Of a stretch of DNA of 64,000 nt, positions 16,003 to 24,928 are shown piece by piece (within the stretch, counting starts at the first letter, position 1; each line of letters starts with the position of its first letter). Made by a program: the position numbers and the translations under genes. The stretch is from Casp-actino8 sp965659595 (GTDB taxonomy: Bacteria; Actinomycetota; Acidimicrobiia; Acidimicrobiales; Ilumatobacteraceae). The notes below the pieces were generated by a model that saw only the letters and a program-made list of their open reading frames with translations, did no database searches and was not told where the DNA came from. Location: contig CBFHWN010000002.1 in assembly GCA_965659595.1 (NCBI GenBank), positions 1 through 64,000 on the forward strand, in the 5' to 3' direction.

Positions 16003-16620
16003 ATGGCTCGTTACACCGGCCCGAAGGTGCGTCTGTCGCGCCGTCTCGGCATCAACGTCTTCGAGAACGCCAAGGGCAGCAAGGCCCTCGAGCGCCGTCC
16101 TTTCCCTCCCGGACAGCACGGTCGTACCCGTCGTCGTGGCAACCCGAGCGAGTACCTGGCCCAGCTCCAGGAGAAGCAGAAGGCCAAGTACATCTACGGC
16201 GTGCTCGAGCGTCAGTTTCGTAAGACGTACGAAGAGGCGAACCGTCTCTCGGGTCCGACGGGTGAGAATCTTCTCCGTCTGCTCGAACTGCGTCTCGACA
16301 ACGTCGTGTACCGCGCCAACTGGGCGAGCACTCGTCCGCAGGCTCGCCAGTTCGTGAGCCACGGTCTCGTGCTCGTGAACGGCAAGCGCCTCAACATTCC
16401 GAGCGCTCGCGTGAAGCCCGGTGACGTGGTCACTCTCTCGCCGAAGGCGCGCAACATGATCATCATTCAGAACAACATCGACACACTCGATCGCTCCATC
16501 GTGGGCTGGCTCGAGGGTGGAGACGGTGGCAAGCAGGTCACCGTCCGTACCGAGCCGGCACGCGAGCACATCGATGTGCCGGTGCGCGAACAGCTCATCG
16601 TCGAGTTGTACTCCAAGTGA
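16003..16620 (+). CDS. rpsD: 30S ribosomal protein S4, cysteine-free form
   Basis: A 205-residue S4 starting MARYTGPKVRLSRRLGIN. The N-terminal region has no Cys cluster, so this is the zinc-independent form, unlike S14 and L36 here. The S4 RNA-binding domain is clear (RQFVSHGLVLVNGKRLNIPS). S4 begins 16S assembly and represses the alpha operon in E. coli. Confidence 0.97.
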   Translation: MARYTGPKVRLSRRLGINVFENAKGSKALERRPFPPGQHGRTRRRGNPSEYLAQLQEKQKAKYIYGVLERQFRKTYEEANRLSGPTGENLLRLLELRLDNVVYRANWASTRPQARQFVSHGLVLVNGKRLNIPSARVKPGDVVTLSPKARNMIIIQNNIDTLDRSIVGWLEGGDGGKQVTVRTEPAREHIDVPVREQLIVELYSK

Positions 16621-16670
16621 CCTCAACCAACTGAACGACCCGCAGGCCTCTCACGAACGGAAAAGACACC

Positions 16671-17603
16671 ATGCTCGTCATCCAGCGCCCCACTGTCGAA
16701 GCCGACAACGAAGAATCGAACAACCGCCAGCGTTTCGCGGTCGGACCGTTGGAGCCCGGCTTCGGCCACACCATCGGTAACTCACTGCGTCGTACTCTGC
16801 TCTCGTCCATTCCCGGAGCGGCGATCACGACGGTCAAGTTCGATGAGGCTCTCCACGAATTCGACACCATTGCCGGAGTGTCCGAGGACGTCACCGACAT
16901 CATCCTCAACTTGAAGGACATCGTCCTGCGCTCGCTCTCCGACGACGACGTTGTTTTGCGTCTCGACGTGCGCGGTGATGCCGTGGTGACGGCGGGCGAC
17001 ATCCAGTGCCCGGCCGAGATCGAGATTCTCAATCCCGAGCTCGTGATCGCCCATGTGAACAGCAAGGGCCGTCTTGCCATCGACCTCACGGTCTCTCAGG
17101 GGCGTGGATACATGTCGTCCGACCGCGAGGCCGGAACGCGCACGATCGGCGTGATCCCGATCGACGCCATCTTCTCGCCCGTACGCCGTGTCATGTTCGA
17201 CGTGCAGCCGACGCGAGTCGAGCAGTCGACCAACTACGACCGACTGGTCATCGACATCGAGACCGACGGCACCATCACCCCGCGTGAGGCTCTCGCTTCG
17301 GCCGGTGCAACGCTGCGCAACCTGGTCGACCTGGTGGCCAACCTCTCCGAGGAGCCAAAGGGCCTCGAGCTCGGTGAGGTGATCCAGGCTGGTGCAGCGA
17401 GCCCCGACCTCGACATCGCCATCGAAGATCTCGATCTGTCCGAGCGTCCGCGTAACTGTCTGAAGCGCGCTCAGGTCAACACCATCGGTGAACTCTTGCA
17501 GAAGACCGAGGACGACCTTCTCAACATCACCAACTTCGGTCAGAAGAGTCTCGACGAAGTGAAGCAGAAGCTCGACGAGCGCGGCCTCTCGCTGCGCGGC
17601 TGA
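16671..17603 (+). CDS. rpoA: RNA polymerase alpha subunit
   Basis: A 310-residue alpha subunit. The N-terminal domain (about 1-225) carries the dimerisation motif GFGHTIGNSLRRTLLSSIPG. A linker leads to the C-terminal domain (about 240-310) with NCLKRAQVNTIGELLQKTED and FGQKSLDEVKQKL, which contacts promoters and activators. It follows rpsD by 50 nt, the normal alpha-operon position. Confidence 0.98.
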   Translation: MLVIQRPTVEADNEESNNRQRFAVGPLEPGFGHTIGNSLRRTLLSSIPGAAITTVKFDEALHEFDTIAGVSEDVTDIILNLKDIVLRSLSDDDVVLRLDVRGDAVVTAGDIQCPAEIEILNPELVIAHVNSKGRLAIDLTVSQGRGYMSSDREAGTRTIGVIPIDAIFSPVRRVMFDVQPTRVEQSTNYDRLVIDIETDGTITPREALASAGATLRNLVDLVANLSEEPKGLELGEVIQAGAASPDLDIAIEDLDLSERPRNCLKRAQVNTIGELLQKTEDDLLNITNFGQKSLDEVKQKLDERGLSLRG

Positions 17604-17628
17604 GCCACGGAAGAACAAAGGACCCACC

Positions 17629-18000
17629 ATGCCCGCAACACCTCGTCGAGCCCGCAATTTCGGCGGTAGCGCCGCCCACCAGAAGTTGATGATGGCCAAC
17701 CTGGCCGCATCGTTGTTCGCCGCCGAGTCGATCGAGACCACTGAGGCCAAGGCCAAGGCGTTGCGTCCGATCGCCGAAAAGCTCATCACCAAGGCCAAGA
17801 AGGCTCAGGAAGGTGATGCGGCGAGTCTGCACCGCATCCGTCAACTGCAGGCGTACCTCGGCGACAAGGAGATGACGAGCAAGCTCGTCTCCGAGATCGC
17901 TCCGCGTTTCGCCGATCGCAATGGCGGGTACCTGCGCATCTTGAAGCTCGGTCCGCGTCAGGGCGACAATGCTCCGATGGCGCGCGTCGAGCTCGTCTGA
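17629..18000 (+). CDS. rplQ: 50S ribosomal protein L17
   Basis: A 123-residue L17 with HQKLMMANLAASLFAAESIE, TTEAKAKALRPIAEKLITKA and the ending APMARVELV. L17 lies at the exit-tunnel rim. It closes the alpha operon, and truA follows 20 nt later. Confidence 0.97.
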   Translation: MPATPRRARNFGGSAAHQKLMMANLAASLFAAESIETTEAKAKALRPIAEKLITKAKKAQEGDAASLHRIRQLQAYLGDKEMTSKLVSEIAPRFADRNGGYLRILKLGPRQGDNAPMARVELV

Positions 18001-18019
18001 TCTCGAGGGGCTCGTCCCC

Positions 18020-18832
18020 GTGACAACTCTCGAATCGTCTGTCGAACCCGCCGTGAGGCGGGTTCGGTTGTTGGTGGCCTACGACGGTGCAGGTTTGCAC
18101 GGCTTCGCCGTCAACGATGGGGTGACGACCGTGGCCGGGTTGCTCACGGCTGCGTTGTCGACGATCGCTCGTCGTCCGGTCGAGATCGTAGGTGCCGGCC
18201 GAACCGATGCCGGCGTTCACGCGTGGGGGCAGGTGGTCAGCTGTGACTTGCCCGTCGACGTCGACGTCGACGCCCTTCCCCGGCGACTCACCAAGATGTG
18301 CGCTCCATCGGTGGTGGTGCGATCGGTTGATGTGGTGGCCGACGACTTCCACGCCCGATTCTCGGCCGAGTGGCGTCGCTATCGATATACGATCCTCAAC
18401 GATTCGACGCCCGATCCGTTCCTAGCCGCAACGGCCTGGCACGTGCCGACTCCACTGGACCTCGATCTCATGCGCATGGCGACCGATCCGTTGATCGGGG
18501 AGCACGACTTTTCGGCCTTTTGCCGCCGACCGAAGACTGAGCCCGGTCAGGTCGAGCCCTCGATGGTACGACGTGTTCTCGAGATCGACTGGTACGAACA
18601 ACGAAGCGAACGGGGGTCCCGGGTCCTTCAGTGCCGGATTCGAGCCACGGCCTTTTGTCACCAGATGGTGCGCTCGATCGTCGGCACCCTGGTCGACGTG
18701 GGTCAGGGCAAGATCACTCCTGGCGAGGTGTCGTCGATCCTGCGGGGACGGCGTCGGGAGGGAGCCGGTCAGGTGGCGCCACCCCACGGACTTTGCCTGT
18801 GGGACGTGGGATATCCAGGTGGGGAAACGTGA
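18020..18832 (+). CDS. truA: tRNA pseudouridine(38-40) synthase TruA
   Basis: A 270-residue TruA that converts U38-U40 of the tRNA anticodon arm to pseudouridine. The catalytic Asp63 lies in GAGRTDAGVHAWGQ. Other signatures are AYDGAGLHGF near the start and FCHQMVRSIVGTLVDVGQG near the end. The GTG at 18020 is chosen because TCGAGGGG lies just upstream; the frame stays open back into rplQ. Confidence 0.93.
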   Translation: MTTLESSVEPAVRRVRLLVAYDGAGLHGFAVNDGVTTVAGLLTAALSTIARRPVEIVGAGRTDAGVHAWGQVVSCDLPVDVDVDALPRRLTKMCAPSVVVRSVDVVADDFHARFSAEWRRYRYTILNDSTPDPFLAATAWHVPTPLDLDLMRMATDPLIGEHDFSAFCRRPKTEPGQVEPSMVRRVLEIDWYEQRSERGSRVLQCRIRATAFCHQMVRSIVGTLVDVGQGKITPGEVSSILRGRRREGAGQVAPPHGLCLWDVGYPGGET

Positions 18833-18842
18833 GGGAGGGGCG

Positions 18843-18848
18843 TAGGCT
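18843..18848 (+). promoter_or_regulatory. -10-like TAGGCT before rplM
   Basis: TAGGCT lies 25 nt before the rplM ATG, just after the truA stop, with GAAAGAAG as ribosome site in between. It would allow rplM-rpsI to be transcribed apart from the alpha operon. The -35 region is weak. Confidence 0.35.
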
Positions 18849-18873
18849 TTCCCGTCCGTCGAAAGAAGTTCTC

Positions 18874-19320
18874 ATGAGCACCTATTCACCCAAAGCCAGT
18901 GATGTGAAGCGCGAGTGGCACGTCCTCGATGCCGAGGGCATGGTCCTCGGCCGTCTGTGCACCGAGGCCGCGCGTCTCCTGCGCGGTAAGCACAAGCCGG
19001 TCTTTGCGCCGCACATGGACATGGGCGATCACGTCATCATCATCAACGCCGACAAGATCGTCATGACCTCGGGCAAGGCCGATCGCCACATGGTCTACCG
19101 CTACTCGGGTTACCCGGGTGGTCTGAAGAGCGAGACCTACGCCAACTTGCTCGCCCGTCGTCCCGACGAAGCGATCCGCGGTTCGGTGAGGGGTATGTTG
19201 CCGAAAGGTCCTCTCGGACGTCAGATGATCAAGAAGTTGAAGGTGTACGGCGGCCCGACGCATCCGCACGCCTCACAGAATCCCACGGTTCGGTCGATCG
19301 ACCACGCCAAGGCACGCTGA
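18874..19320 (+). CDS. rplM: 50S ribosomal protein L13
   Basis: A 148-residue L13 starting MSTYSPKASDVKREWHVLDA, with GRLCTEAARLLRGKHKP, HVIIINADKIV and the C-terminal GPTHPHASQNP. The ATG at 18874 is the first codon that gives the family N-terminus; the frame is open far upstream inside truA. Confidence 0.97.
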   Translation: MSTYSPKASDVKREWHVLDAEGMVLGRLCTEAARLLRGKHKPVFAPHMDMGDHVIIINADKIVMTSGKADRHMVYRYSGYPGGLKSETYANLLARRPDEAIRGSVRGMLPKGPLGRQMIKKLKVYGGPTHPHASQNPTVRSIDHAKAR

Positions 19321-19337
19321 AAGTTCAGGGAGCACAG

Positions 19338-19730
19338 ATGTCGAAGCCTCTCACCCAGACAACCGGTCGTCGTAAGGCCGCTATCGCGCGAGTGCGCGTG
19401 CGCCCCGGCTCGGGCAAGGTCACTGTCAACGGCAAGCCGATCGATGAGTACTTCGGCACCGCGACACAGCGCAACTCGGCCACCGAAGCCATGCGCATCA
19501 CCAACACCGCCGAGCAGTACGACGTCGACGCCACGATCATCGGTGGTGGAGTGACCGGTCAGTCCGGTGCCATGCGCATGGGTCTCGCCCGTTCACTCGC
19601 CGACCTCGATCCCGAGGCTCGTCCGGCGTTGAAGAAGGCCGGTCTGCTCACCCGCGATTCGCGTCGCAAGGAGAGCAAGAAGTACGGCCTCAAGAAGGCC
19701 CGTAAGGCACCTCAGTACACCAAGCGCTGA
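19338..19730 (+). CDS. rpsI: 30S ribosomal protein S9
   Basis: A 130-residue S9. Signatures are TTGRRKAAIARVRVRPGSGK, GGGVTGQSGAMRMGLARSL and the conserved C-terminal tail PQYTKR, whose last arginine touches P-site tRNA. It follows rplM as in most bacteria. Confidence 0.97.
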   Translation: MSKPLTQTTGRRKAAIARVRVRPGSGKVTVNGKPIDEYFGTATQRNSATEAMRITNTAEQYDVDATIIGGGVTGQSGAMRMGLARSLADLDPEARPALKKAGLLTRDSRRKESKKYGLKKARKAPQYTKR

Positions 19731-19742
19731 TCGAGGGGCCAC

Positions 19743-21095
19743 ATGTCGGCTCCGCATCCCCGCTTCGGCACCGATGGTGTTCGAGGACGGGCGATCGATG
19801 AAATCACCCCCGAGTTCTGTTTGGCACTCGGACGCGCCGCGGCTCGAGTTCTTCGACCCGAACGGGTCGTCGTCGGGCGCGATCCTCGTGAATCGGGTGC
19901 GGTCCTCCAGGCATCGGTGGCCGCAGGCCTGGCGGCCGAGGGTGTCGATGTCGACGATCTCGGGGTGGTCCCCACGCCGGCCGTTGCGATGTTCGCGGCT
20001 CGTGACGGGGTGCCAGGTGTCGTCGTCACCGCATCGCATAATCCTTTCCACGACAACGGGGTGAAGATCTTCGGGGCGGGCGGAGCAAAGTTGTCCGACG
20101 CTCAGCAAGAAGCGGTGGAGTCCGAGTTGTCAGCGATCCTGAACGCCGAGCCGAGTGGATCGATTCCGCGTCGAGTCGGAAACGTGACGCGCCGAAGTCT
20201 GGCAGTGGCCGAGTACGTCGACCATGTGGTGTCGCACGTCGGGGAAGGGTCGTTGTCGGGGGTGCGTATCGTCCTCGACACGGCAAACGGCGCCATGTGC
20301 GACGCGGGCCCCGAGGTGTTCCGTCGTCTCGGTGCCGACGTGATCGTGTTGAACGATGCCCCCGACGGGACGAACATCAACCACGAATGTGGCGCCACGT
20401 CGACCGACGGACTCTGCACATTCGTGGCCACCATGGGAACCGCTCACATGGGATTCGCCTTCGACGGTGACGGTGATCGCGTGATCGCGGTGGATGGTGC
20501 GGGCGCAGTGGTGGACGGGGATCGTCTGATCGCTTTGTCGGCTCTCGATCGACGTGATCGCGGTCGACTCGCCGGGGGAGTGGTCGTCACCACTGTCATG
20601 GCCAATCTCGGTTTTCATCGGGCGATGAACGAGGCCGGTATTCAAGTGGTGGTCACACCGGTTGGTGATCGTCACGTTCTCGACGCCATGAACGACGGCG
20701 GTTTCGTCCTCGGTGGTGAACAGAGCGGACACATCATTCATCGCGACGTCGCCACGACCGGCGACGGACTCGTATCGGCGGTGGCTCTCGCCGAATATCT
20801 CGTACGAACCGGACGAACTCTGGTCGATGCTGCGTCGTCGGTGATGAGGGCGTATCCACAAGTTTTGCGCAATGTCGAGGTGCGTCGGCGACCCGACGGT
20901 GCGGTCGATATCGCCATCGACATGGCCGACGAGATTGCGGCGGTCGGCACCGAACTCGGCACCGACGGACGTGTTCTGGTTCGGGCCAGTGGGACCGAAC
21001 CCCTCGTTCGAGTCATGGTCGAAGCATCGACCTCCGAGATCGCTGAGACGATGGCCGAGCGACTGTGTGAGGCCGTTCGGCGCCGTTTCGCCTGA
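19743..21095 (+). CDS. glmM: phosphoglucosamine mutase
   Basis: A 450-residue enzyme that converts glucosamine-6-phosphate to glucosamine-1-phosphate for UDP-GlcNAc synthesis. The phosphoserine Ser98 lies in TASHNPFHDNGVKIFG. The metal site is FDGDGDR, the sugar loop GGEQSGHI and the phosphate-binding loop RASGTEPLVRVM. It follows rpsI by 12 nt with a GAGGGG ribosome site, so it may be co-transcribed with rplM-rpsI. Its substrate is the product of the GlmS-type enzyme next door. Confidence 0.97.
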   Translation: MSAPHPRFGTDGVRGRAIDEITPEFCLALGRAAARVLRPERVVVGRDPRESGAVLQASVAAGLAAEGVDVDDLGVVPTPAVAMFAARDGVPGVVVTASHNPFHDNGVKIFGAGGAKLSDAQQEAVESELSAILNAEPSGSIPRRVGNVTRRSLAVAEYVDHVVSHVGEGSLSGVRIVLDTANGAMCDAGPEVFRRLGADVIVLNDAPDGTNINHECGATSTDGLCTFVATMGTAHMGFAFDGDGDRVIAVDGAGAVVDGDRLIALSALDRRDRGRLAGGVVVTTVMANLGFHRAMNEAGIQVVVTPVGDRHVLDAMNDGGFVLGGEQSGHIIHRDVATTGDGLVSAVALAEYLVRTGRTLVDAASSVMRAYPQVLRNVEVRRRPDGAVDIAIDMADEIAAVGTELGTDGRVLVRASGTEPLVRVMVEASTSEIAETMAERLCEAVRRRFA

Positions 21096-21129
21096 ATCGG
21101 GCCGCCCGAATCACCACGGACGTCATCGG

Positions 21130-21135
21130 TAGCCT
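21130..21135 (+). promoter_or_regulatory. -10 element TAGCCT, leaderless glmS-like start
   Basis: TAGCCT ends 8 nt before the ATG of the GlmS-like gene, and there is no Shine-Dalgarno. This implies a leaderless transcript starting between glmM and this gene. Confidence 0.5.
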
Positions 21136-21143
21136 GTGACTCC

Positions 21144-24100
21144 ATGTGTGGGATCGTGGCTCTGGTCGGACGTCCGTCCGCGCGCCCGGTGCCCGAGGCG
21201 GCCGACTTGGTCGCTCAGCTCGATGCTGCGGTCGACGTTCACCACGACCTCGACGAGGCCACCCGACGTCTGACGGAAGTCGACCGACTCCTCCACGGAG
21301 TTCCCGGTGTTCGAGCTCTGGTCGACAATCGCCAGTTGGTGACCACCATCGAGGATCGCCTCGATCGTTTCGACGATGTGATCGCCGACTGGGAATCCCG
21401 TCTCGATGACGGACGAGTCGACGATCTCGAGGTCGATGCCCGTCGACTCGGCGCTCTACGCGACGTCCTCTGGGCGATCCGACGCGATCGACTCCGGACA
21501 GCGGCTGAGGTGGCGATGTTGGCTGGACGGGACGCGTCAGTGGGAGCCGTCGCCGGCTACACCATGATCCAGCAAGCTCTGTCGATCCTCGATCGTCTCG
21601 AAGTGCGCGGTCGTGATTCAGCTGGTATCCATCTGTTCGTCTGGGGTCACGGCCTCGGGAGCGAAGATCCCATCGTTGACAACGCGCTGGCCGAACGCGC
21701 CGTCGACTCTCTCTTCCAGAATCGATCGGTTCGATGGGTCGACACCGATCGAGGAGGAGTGCTCTCGTTCGTTTACAAGGCGGCCGCTGAGATCGGTGAA
21801 CTCGGTGACAACACACGTGTGTTGCGTCGGTCCGTAGCCGAGGACGATCTCCTTCGTCTCGCTCTCAGTCGACCCGAAGCTCGGGTGTCGCTGACTGGTC
21901 ACACCAGATGGGCGAGTGTCGGCATCATCTCTGAACCCAACGCTCACCCCGTCAACAGCGAGCGAGTCGCGGTGAACAGCGGTCCATACGTCGTGGCGTC
22001 GTTGAACGGTGATGTCGACAATCATGCCGATCTACGGGTCGCCTACAACCTCGAGTTCGCCCATCAGATCACCACCGACGCCAAGGTGATCCCGGCCCTC
22101 GTGGCCCATCATCTGAATTCGACATCCGATCTCGTCGAGTCGTTCCGACGTTCGGTGTCGTCCTTCGAGGGATCGGTCGCCATCGCAGCGGCGTCGGCCG
22201 ACGATCCGAACCAACTGCTCGTGTCATTGCGAGGCAGTGGGCAGGGTCTCTTCATCGGTTTCTCGGAAGATCTGTACGTGGTGGCGAGCGAGCCCTATGG
22301 AGTCGTCGAAGAGTCGAGTCGGTACGTGCGGATGGACGGTGAAACGACTGTCGACGGCGTTCCAGGGCAGATCGTGGTGCTCGACGGTGAACTCGCCGGA
22401 ACCATCGACGGATTTCGCCGCCTCTCCTTCGGTGGGACCGAATGTTCCTGGAGCGACGGCGATCTCGTCACGGCCGAGGTGACCACACGCGACATCGACC
22501 GAGGTGACTCCCCGCATTTCTTGTTGAAAGAGATCGGTGAGGCGCCACTCAGCTTGGCCAAGACCTTGCGGGGCAAGATTCGTGAGGTCGAGGGTCGTCT
22601 ACGAACCGATCTGGATGAGCGTACGATTCCGGCCGACGTTGCTGCTCGTCTTGCAGCGGGCACGATCGACAAGGTCCGAGTGATCGGCCAGGGAACGGCG
22701 GCAGTCGCTGGTGAGAGTTGTGCCACGATTCTCGACCATCTGACCGATGGTCGACTGGACGTCGATCCGGTGACGGCAACCGAACTTTCGGGATTCGGGC
22801 TGCGTCTCGACATGTCCGACACTCTCATCGTTGCGATCAGCCAGAGTGGGACCACCACCGACACCAATCGCACGGTCGATCTGGCTCGAACCCGAGGTGC
22901 GGCCGTGATCGCCATCGTCAATCGTCGCGGCTCCGACCTCTGTGACAAGGCCGACGGGGTTCTCTACACCTCCGACGGACGTGACGTGGAGATGAGTGTG
23001 GCGTCGACGAAGGCCTTCTACGCACAGGTCGCCGCGGGTGCCTTGCTGGCCTGTGAGATTTCAGCACTCGTTGGAACCGGATCCGACGATCGACGACATC
23101 GTCTACTGTCGGCACTCCGACAGCTCCCCGATGCCATGCGTGAGGTGCTCACCCGGCGAGAACAGGTGGGTGAAGTCGCCCGTCGTTATGCGCCGTCGAA
23201 GCGTTACTGGGCAGTGGTGGGCAACGGACCCAATGCCATTGCCGCTCACGAAGTTCGCATCAAGTTGAGCGAGCTGTGTTACAAGTCGATTTCGTCGGAC
23301 ATCACGGAAGACAAAAAGCACATCGATCTGTCGTGTGAACCGCTGATCCTCGTGTGCGCCGCTGGGCTGTCGGGCGGCACAGCCGACGACGTGGCCAAGG
23401 AAGTTGCCATCTACCGCGCGCACAAGGCCACACCGATCGTCGTGGCGTCGGCCCGTGAGACACGTTTCTCACATGCGTCGTCGGTGATCGAGGTGCCCGA
23501 GACCGATCCGACGCTCGCCTTCGTGTTGTCGGCCATGGTCGGTCACTTGTTCGGCTACGAAGCGGCGCGAGCGATCGATGATCTGGCGCGGGCACTGCGC
23601 GAGGCTCGTGAAATCGTCGAACACGCCGTGGTCGAACTCGACGATGGCGAAGCAGTGGTCGAACGCATCAGGACCGAACTTTCCGACGCCATCGAAGGTT
23701 TCCAGGAGACACTCCGTGCGGGCGACTACGACGGTCATCTCGAGGCGAGTACGGCCGTTCGCCTTGCGACGATGTTCCGCGTGGTCTCCGACGACAATCC
23801 GGTCGAGATGCACCAACGCGAAACCGGGAAAGTAGCGAGTCCCGCCGCCGTCGTCGACGATCTCACGGCGGCTCTCACCCGGGCGATCGAGGAACTCACT
23901 CGTCCGATCGACGCAATCAAGCATCAGGCCAAGACGGTGACGGTCGGCATCTCTCGAAGCGACGAAGGAGTTCTCGACCGCGCCCTCGTGCAGGCGGTTC
24001 TCGGTGCCGGCACCGGACGCGACGTGCTTGCCTACCGCACGTTGAAAGTGTTGGCCGACATCGATCCGGCGGTCGAAACCGTGGTGGGCTACACCCGTTA

Positions 24101-24524
24101 CCGCATCGATGGCGATCCCGACCAGGCGACGGTTGCGATCGTCGAGCGTGGTGGGATCTCTCGTGAGATCCCGAGTCGAGTCGACACCAATCCGGCCCTC
24201 GTCGGTACGAAACGTCGAGTGGCGTCGGAGAAAGAAGTCCTGGTTGCGCGGGGCCGATCCGACGGGCGAACGGTGATTTTCGTTCCGGAAGTGAAAGCCG
24301 GATCCACGGTGGGTCTCGTCGTTCTTCACGTTCGATTCCACGATCGACTTCCGCCCGCGGTCGCGCGCGCGGTTCTGCAGGGTTACGATCGTCGATACGA
24401 ACGTTTGGTCGACTGGGTGACCGAGACCGAAGGCGCCATGCGTGACGACGTTCTCGAAACGGTGCCGGTTGCTGATCTCCTCATTCGCCCGATGAGCGAG
24501 ATCGCCGACTTGTGGCGTCGATGA
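21144..24524 (+). CDS. giant GlmS-like glucosamine-6-P synthase
   Basis: A 1126-residue protein, against about 610 for normal GlmS. It starts MCGIVALVG, so Cys2 would be the N-terminal nucleophile of a class II glutaminase. The next glutaminase motif, LEVRGRDSAGI, comes only at about residue 152 instead of about 25, so some 125 helical, charged residues are inserted. HTRWAS (about 253) follows. Two SIS sugar-isomerase domains come next (about 500-640 with ISQSGTTTDTNRTVDLA, and about 680-800). E710 in KLSELCY and H726 in DKKHIDLS align with isomerase residues, and K930 in HQAKTVTVG resembles the usual C-terminal Schiff-base lysine. A further ~190 residues of unknown fold follow. It probably makes glucosamine-6-phosphate from fructose-6-phosphate and glutamine, but the activity is inferred. 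Confidence 0.85.
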   Translation: MCGIVALVGRPSARPVPEAADLVAQLDAAVDVHHDLDEATRRLTEVDRLLHGVPGVRALVDNRQLVTTIEDRLDRFDDVIADWESRLDDGRVDDLEVDARRLGALRDVLWAIRRDRLRTAAEVAMLAGRDASVGAVAGYTMIQQALSILDRLEVRGRDSAGIHLFVWGHGLGSEDPIVDNALAERAVDSLFQNRSVRWVDTDRGGVLSFVYKAAAEIGELGDNTRVLRRSVAEDDLLRLALSRPEARVSLTGHTRWASVGIISEPNAHPVNSERVAVNSGPYVVASLNGDVDNHADLRVAYNLEFAHQITTDAKVIPALVAHHLNSTSDLVESFRRSVSSFEGSVAIAAASADDPNQLLVSLRGSGQGLFIGFSEDLYVVASEPYGVVEESSRYVRMDGETTVDGVPGQIVVLDGELAGTIDGFRRLSFGGTECSWSDGDLVTAEVTTRDIDRGDSPHFLLKEIGEAPLSLAKTLRGKIREVEGRLRTDLDERTIPADVAARLAAGTIDKVRVIGQGTAAVAGESCATILDHLTDGRLDVDPVTATELSGFGLRLDMSDTLIVAISQSGTTTDTNRTVDLARTRGAAVIAIVNRRGSDLCDKADGVLYTSDGRDVEMSVASTKAFYAQVAAGALLACEISALVGTGSDDRRHRLLSALRQLPDAMREVLTRREQVGEVARRYAPSKRYWAVVGNGPNAIAAHEVRIKLSELCYKSISSDITEDKKHIDLSCEPLILVCAAGLSGGTADDVAKEVAIYRAHKATPIVVASARETRFSHASSVIEVPETDPTLAFVLSAMVGHLFGYEAARAIDDLARALREAREIVEHAVVELDDGEAVVERIRTELSDAIEGFQETLRAGDYDGHLEASTAVRLATMFRVVSDDNPVEMHQRETGKVASPAAVVDDLTAALTRAIEELTRPIDAIKHQAKTVTVGISRSDEGVLDRALVQAVLGAGTGRDVLAYRTLKVLADIDPAVETVVGYTRYRIDGDPDQATVAIVERGGISREIPSRVDTNPALVGTKRRVASEKEVLVARGRSDGRTVIFVPEVKAGSTVGLVVLHVRFHDRLPPAVARAVLQGYDRRYERLVDWVTETEGAMRDDVLETVPVADLLIRPMSEIADLWRR

Positions 24525-24910
24525 GCGACGGTTTCGGTTCGGTGGTCGGGATCGGCGTCGACGCCGTCGAGATCACTCGGTTCCGAGAGTCGCTGTCTCG
24601 AACTCCCACCCTTCGAGACCGGATGTTCACCGATGACGAACTCGTCTCACTCCAGTCTCGTTCCGACTCCGTACCGTCGCTGGCCGCTCGCTTCGCGGCG
24701 CGCGAGGCGGTGATGAAGGCGATGGGAGTCGGACTCGGGGCGTTCGACTTCCACGACGTGTGGGTCGAGAGCGAAGAGAGTGGACGCCCGATCCTGCGAG
24801 TGTCGGGTCGGGCCGAAACACTGGCTCGTGAGCGTGGTATTTCCTCGTGGCATCTGTCCCTCACTCACACCGACGTCCTTGCCATCGCGTACGTCGTGGC
24901 CACCGCCTGA
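24521..24910 (+). CDS. acpS: holo-[acyl-carrier-protein] synthase
   Basis: A 129-residue AcpS that transfers phosphopantetheine from CoA to acyl carrier protein. The metal ligands are in GIGVDAVEITRF and RFAAREAVMKAMG, and the C-terminal motif is HLSLTHTD. The ATG at 24521 overlaps the preceding stop (ATGA), so translation is coupled. This position between glmS and nnr-alr is common in actinobacteria. Confidence 0.95.
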   Translation: MSDGFGSVVGIGVDAVEITRFRESLSRTPTLRDRMFTDDELVSLQSRSDSVPSLAARFAAREAVMKAMGVGLGAFDFHDVWVESEESGRPILRVSGRAETLARERGISSWHLSLTHTDVLAIAYVVATA

Positions 24911-24916
24911 CCCTCG

Positions 24917-24922
24917 TACGCT
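24917..24922 (+). promoter_or_regulatory. -10 element TACGCT, leaderless nnr start
   Basis: TACGCT ends 6 nt before the ATG of the NAD(P)HX repair gene. The gene follows acpS by 18 nt and lacks a Shine-Dalgarno, so a leaderless start inside the operon is likely. Confidence 0.5.
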
Positions 24923-24928
24923 GACGAC

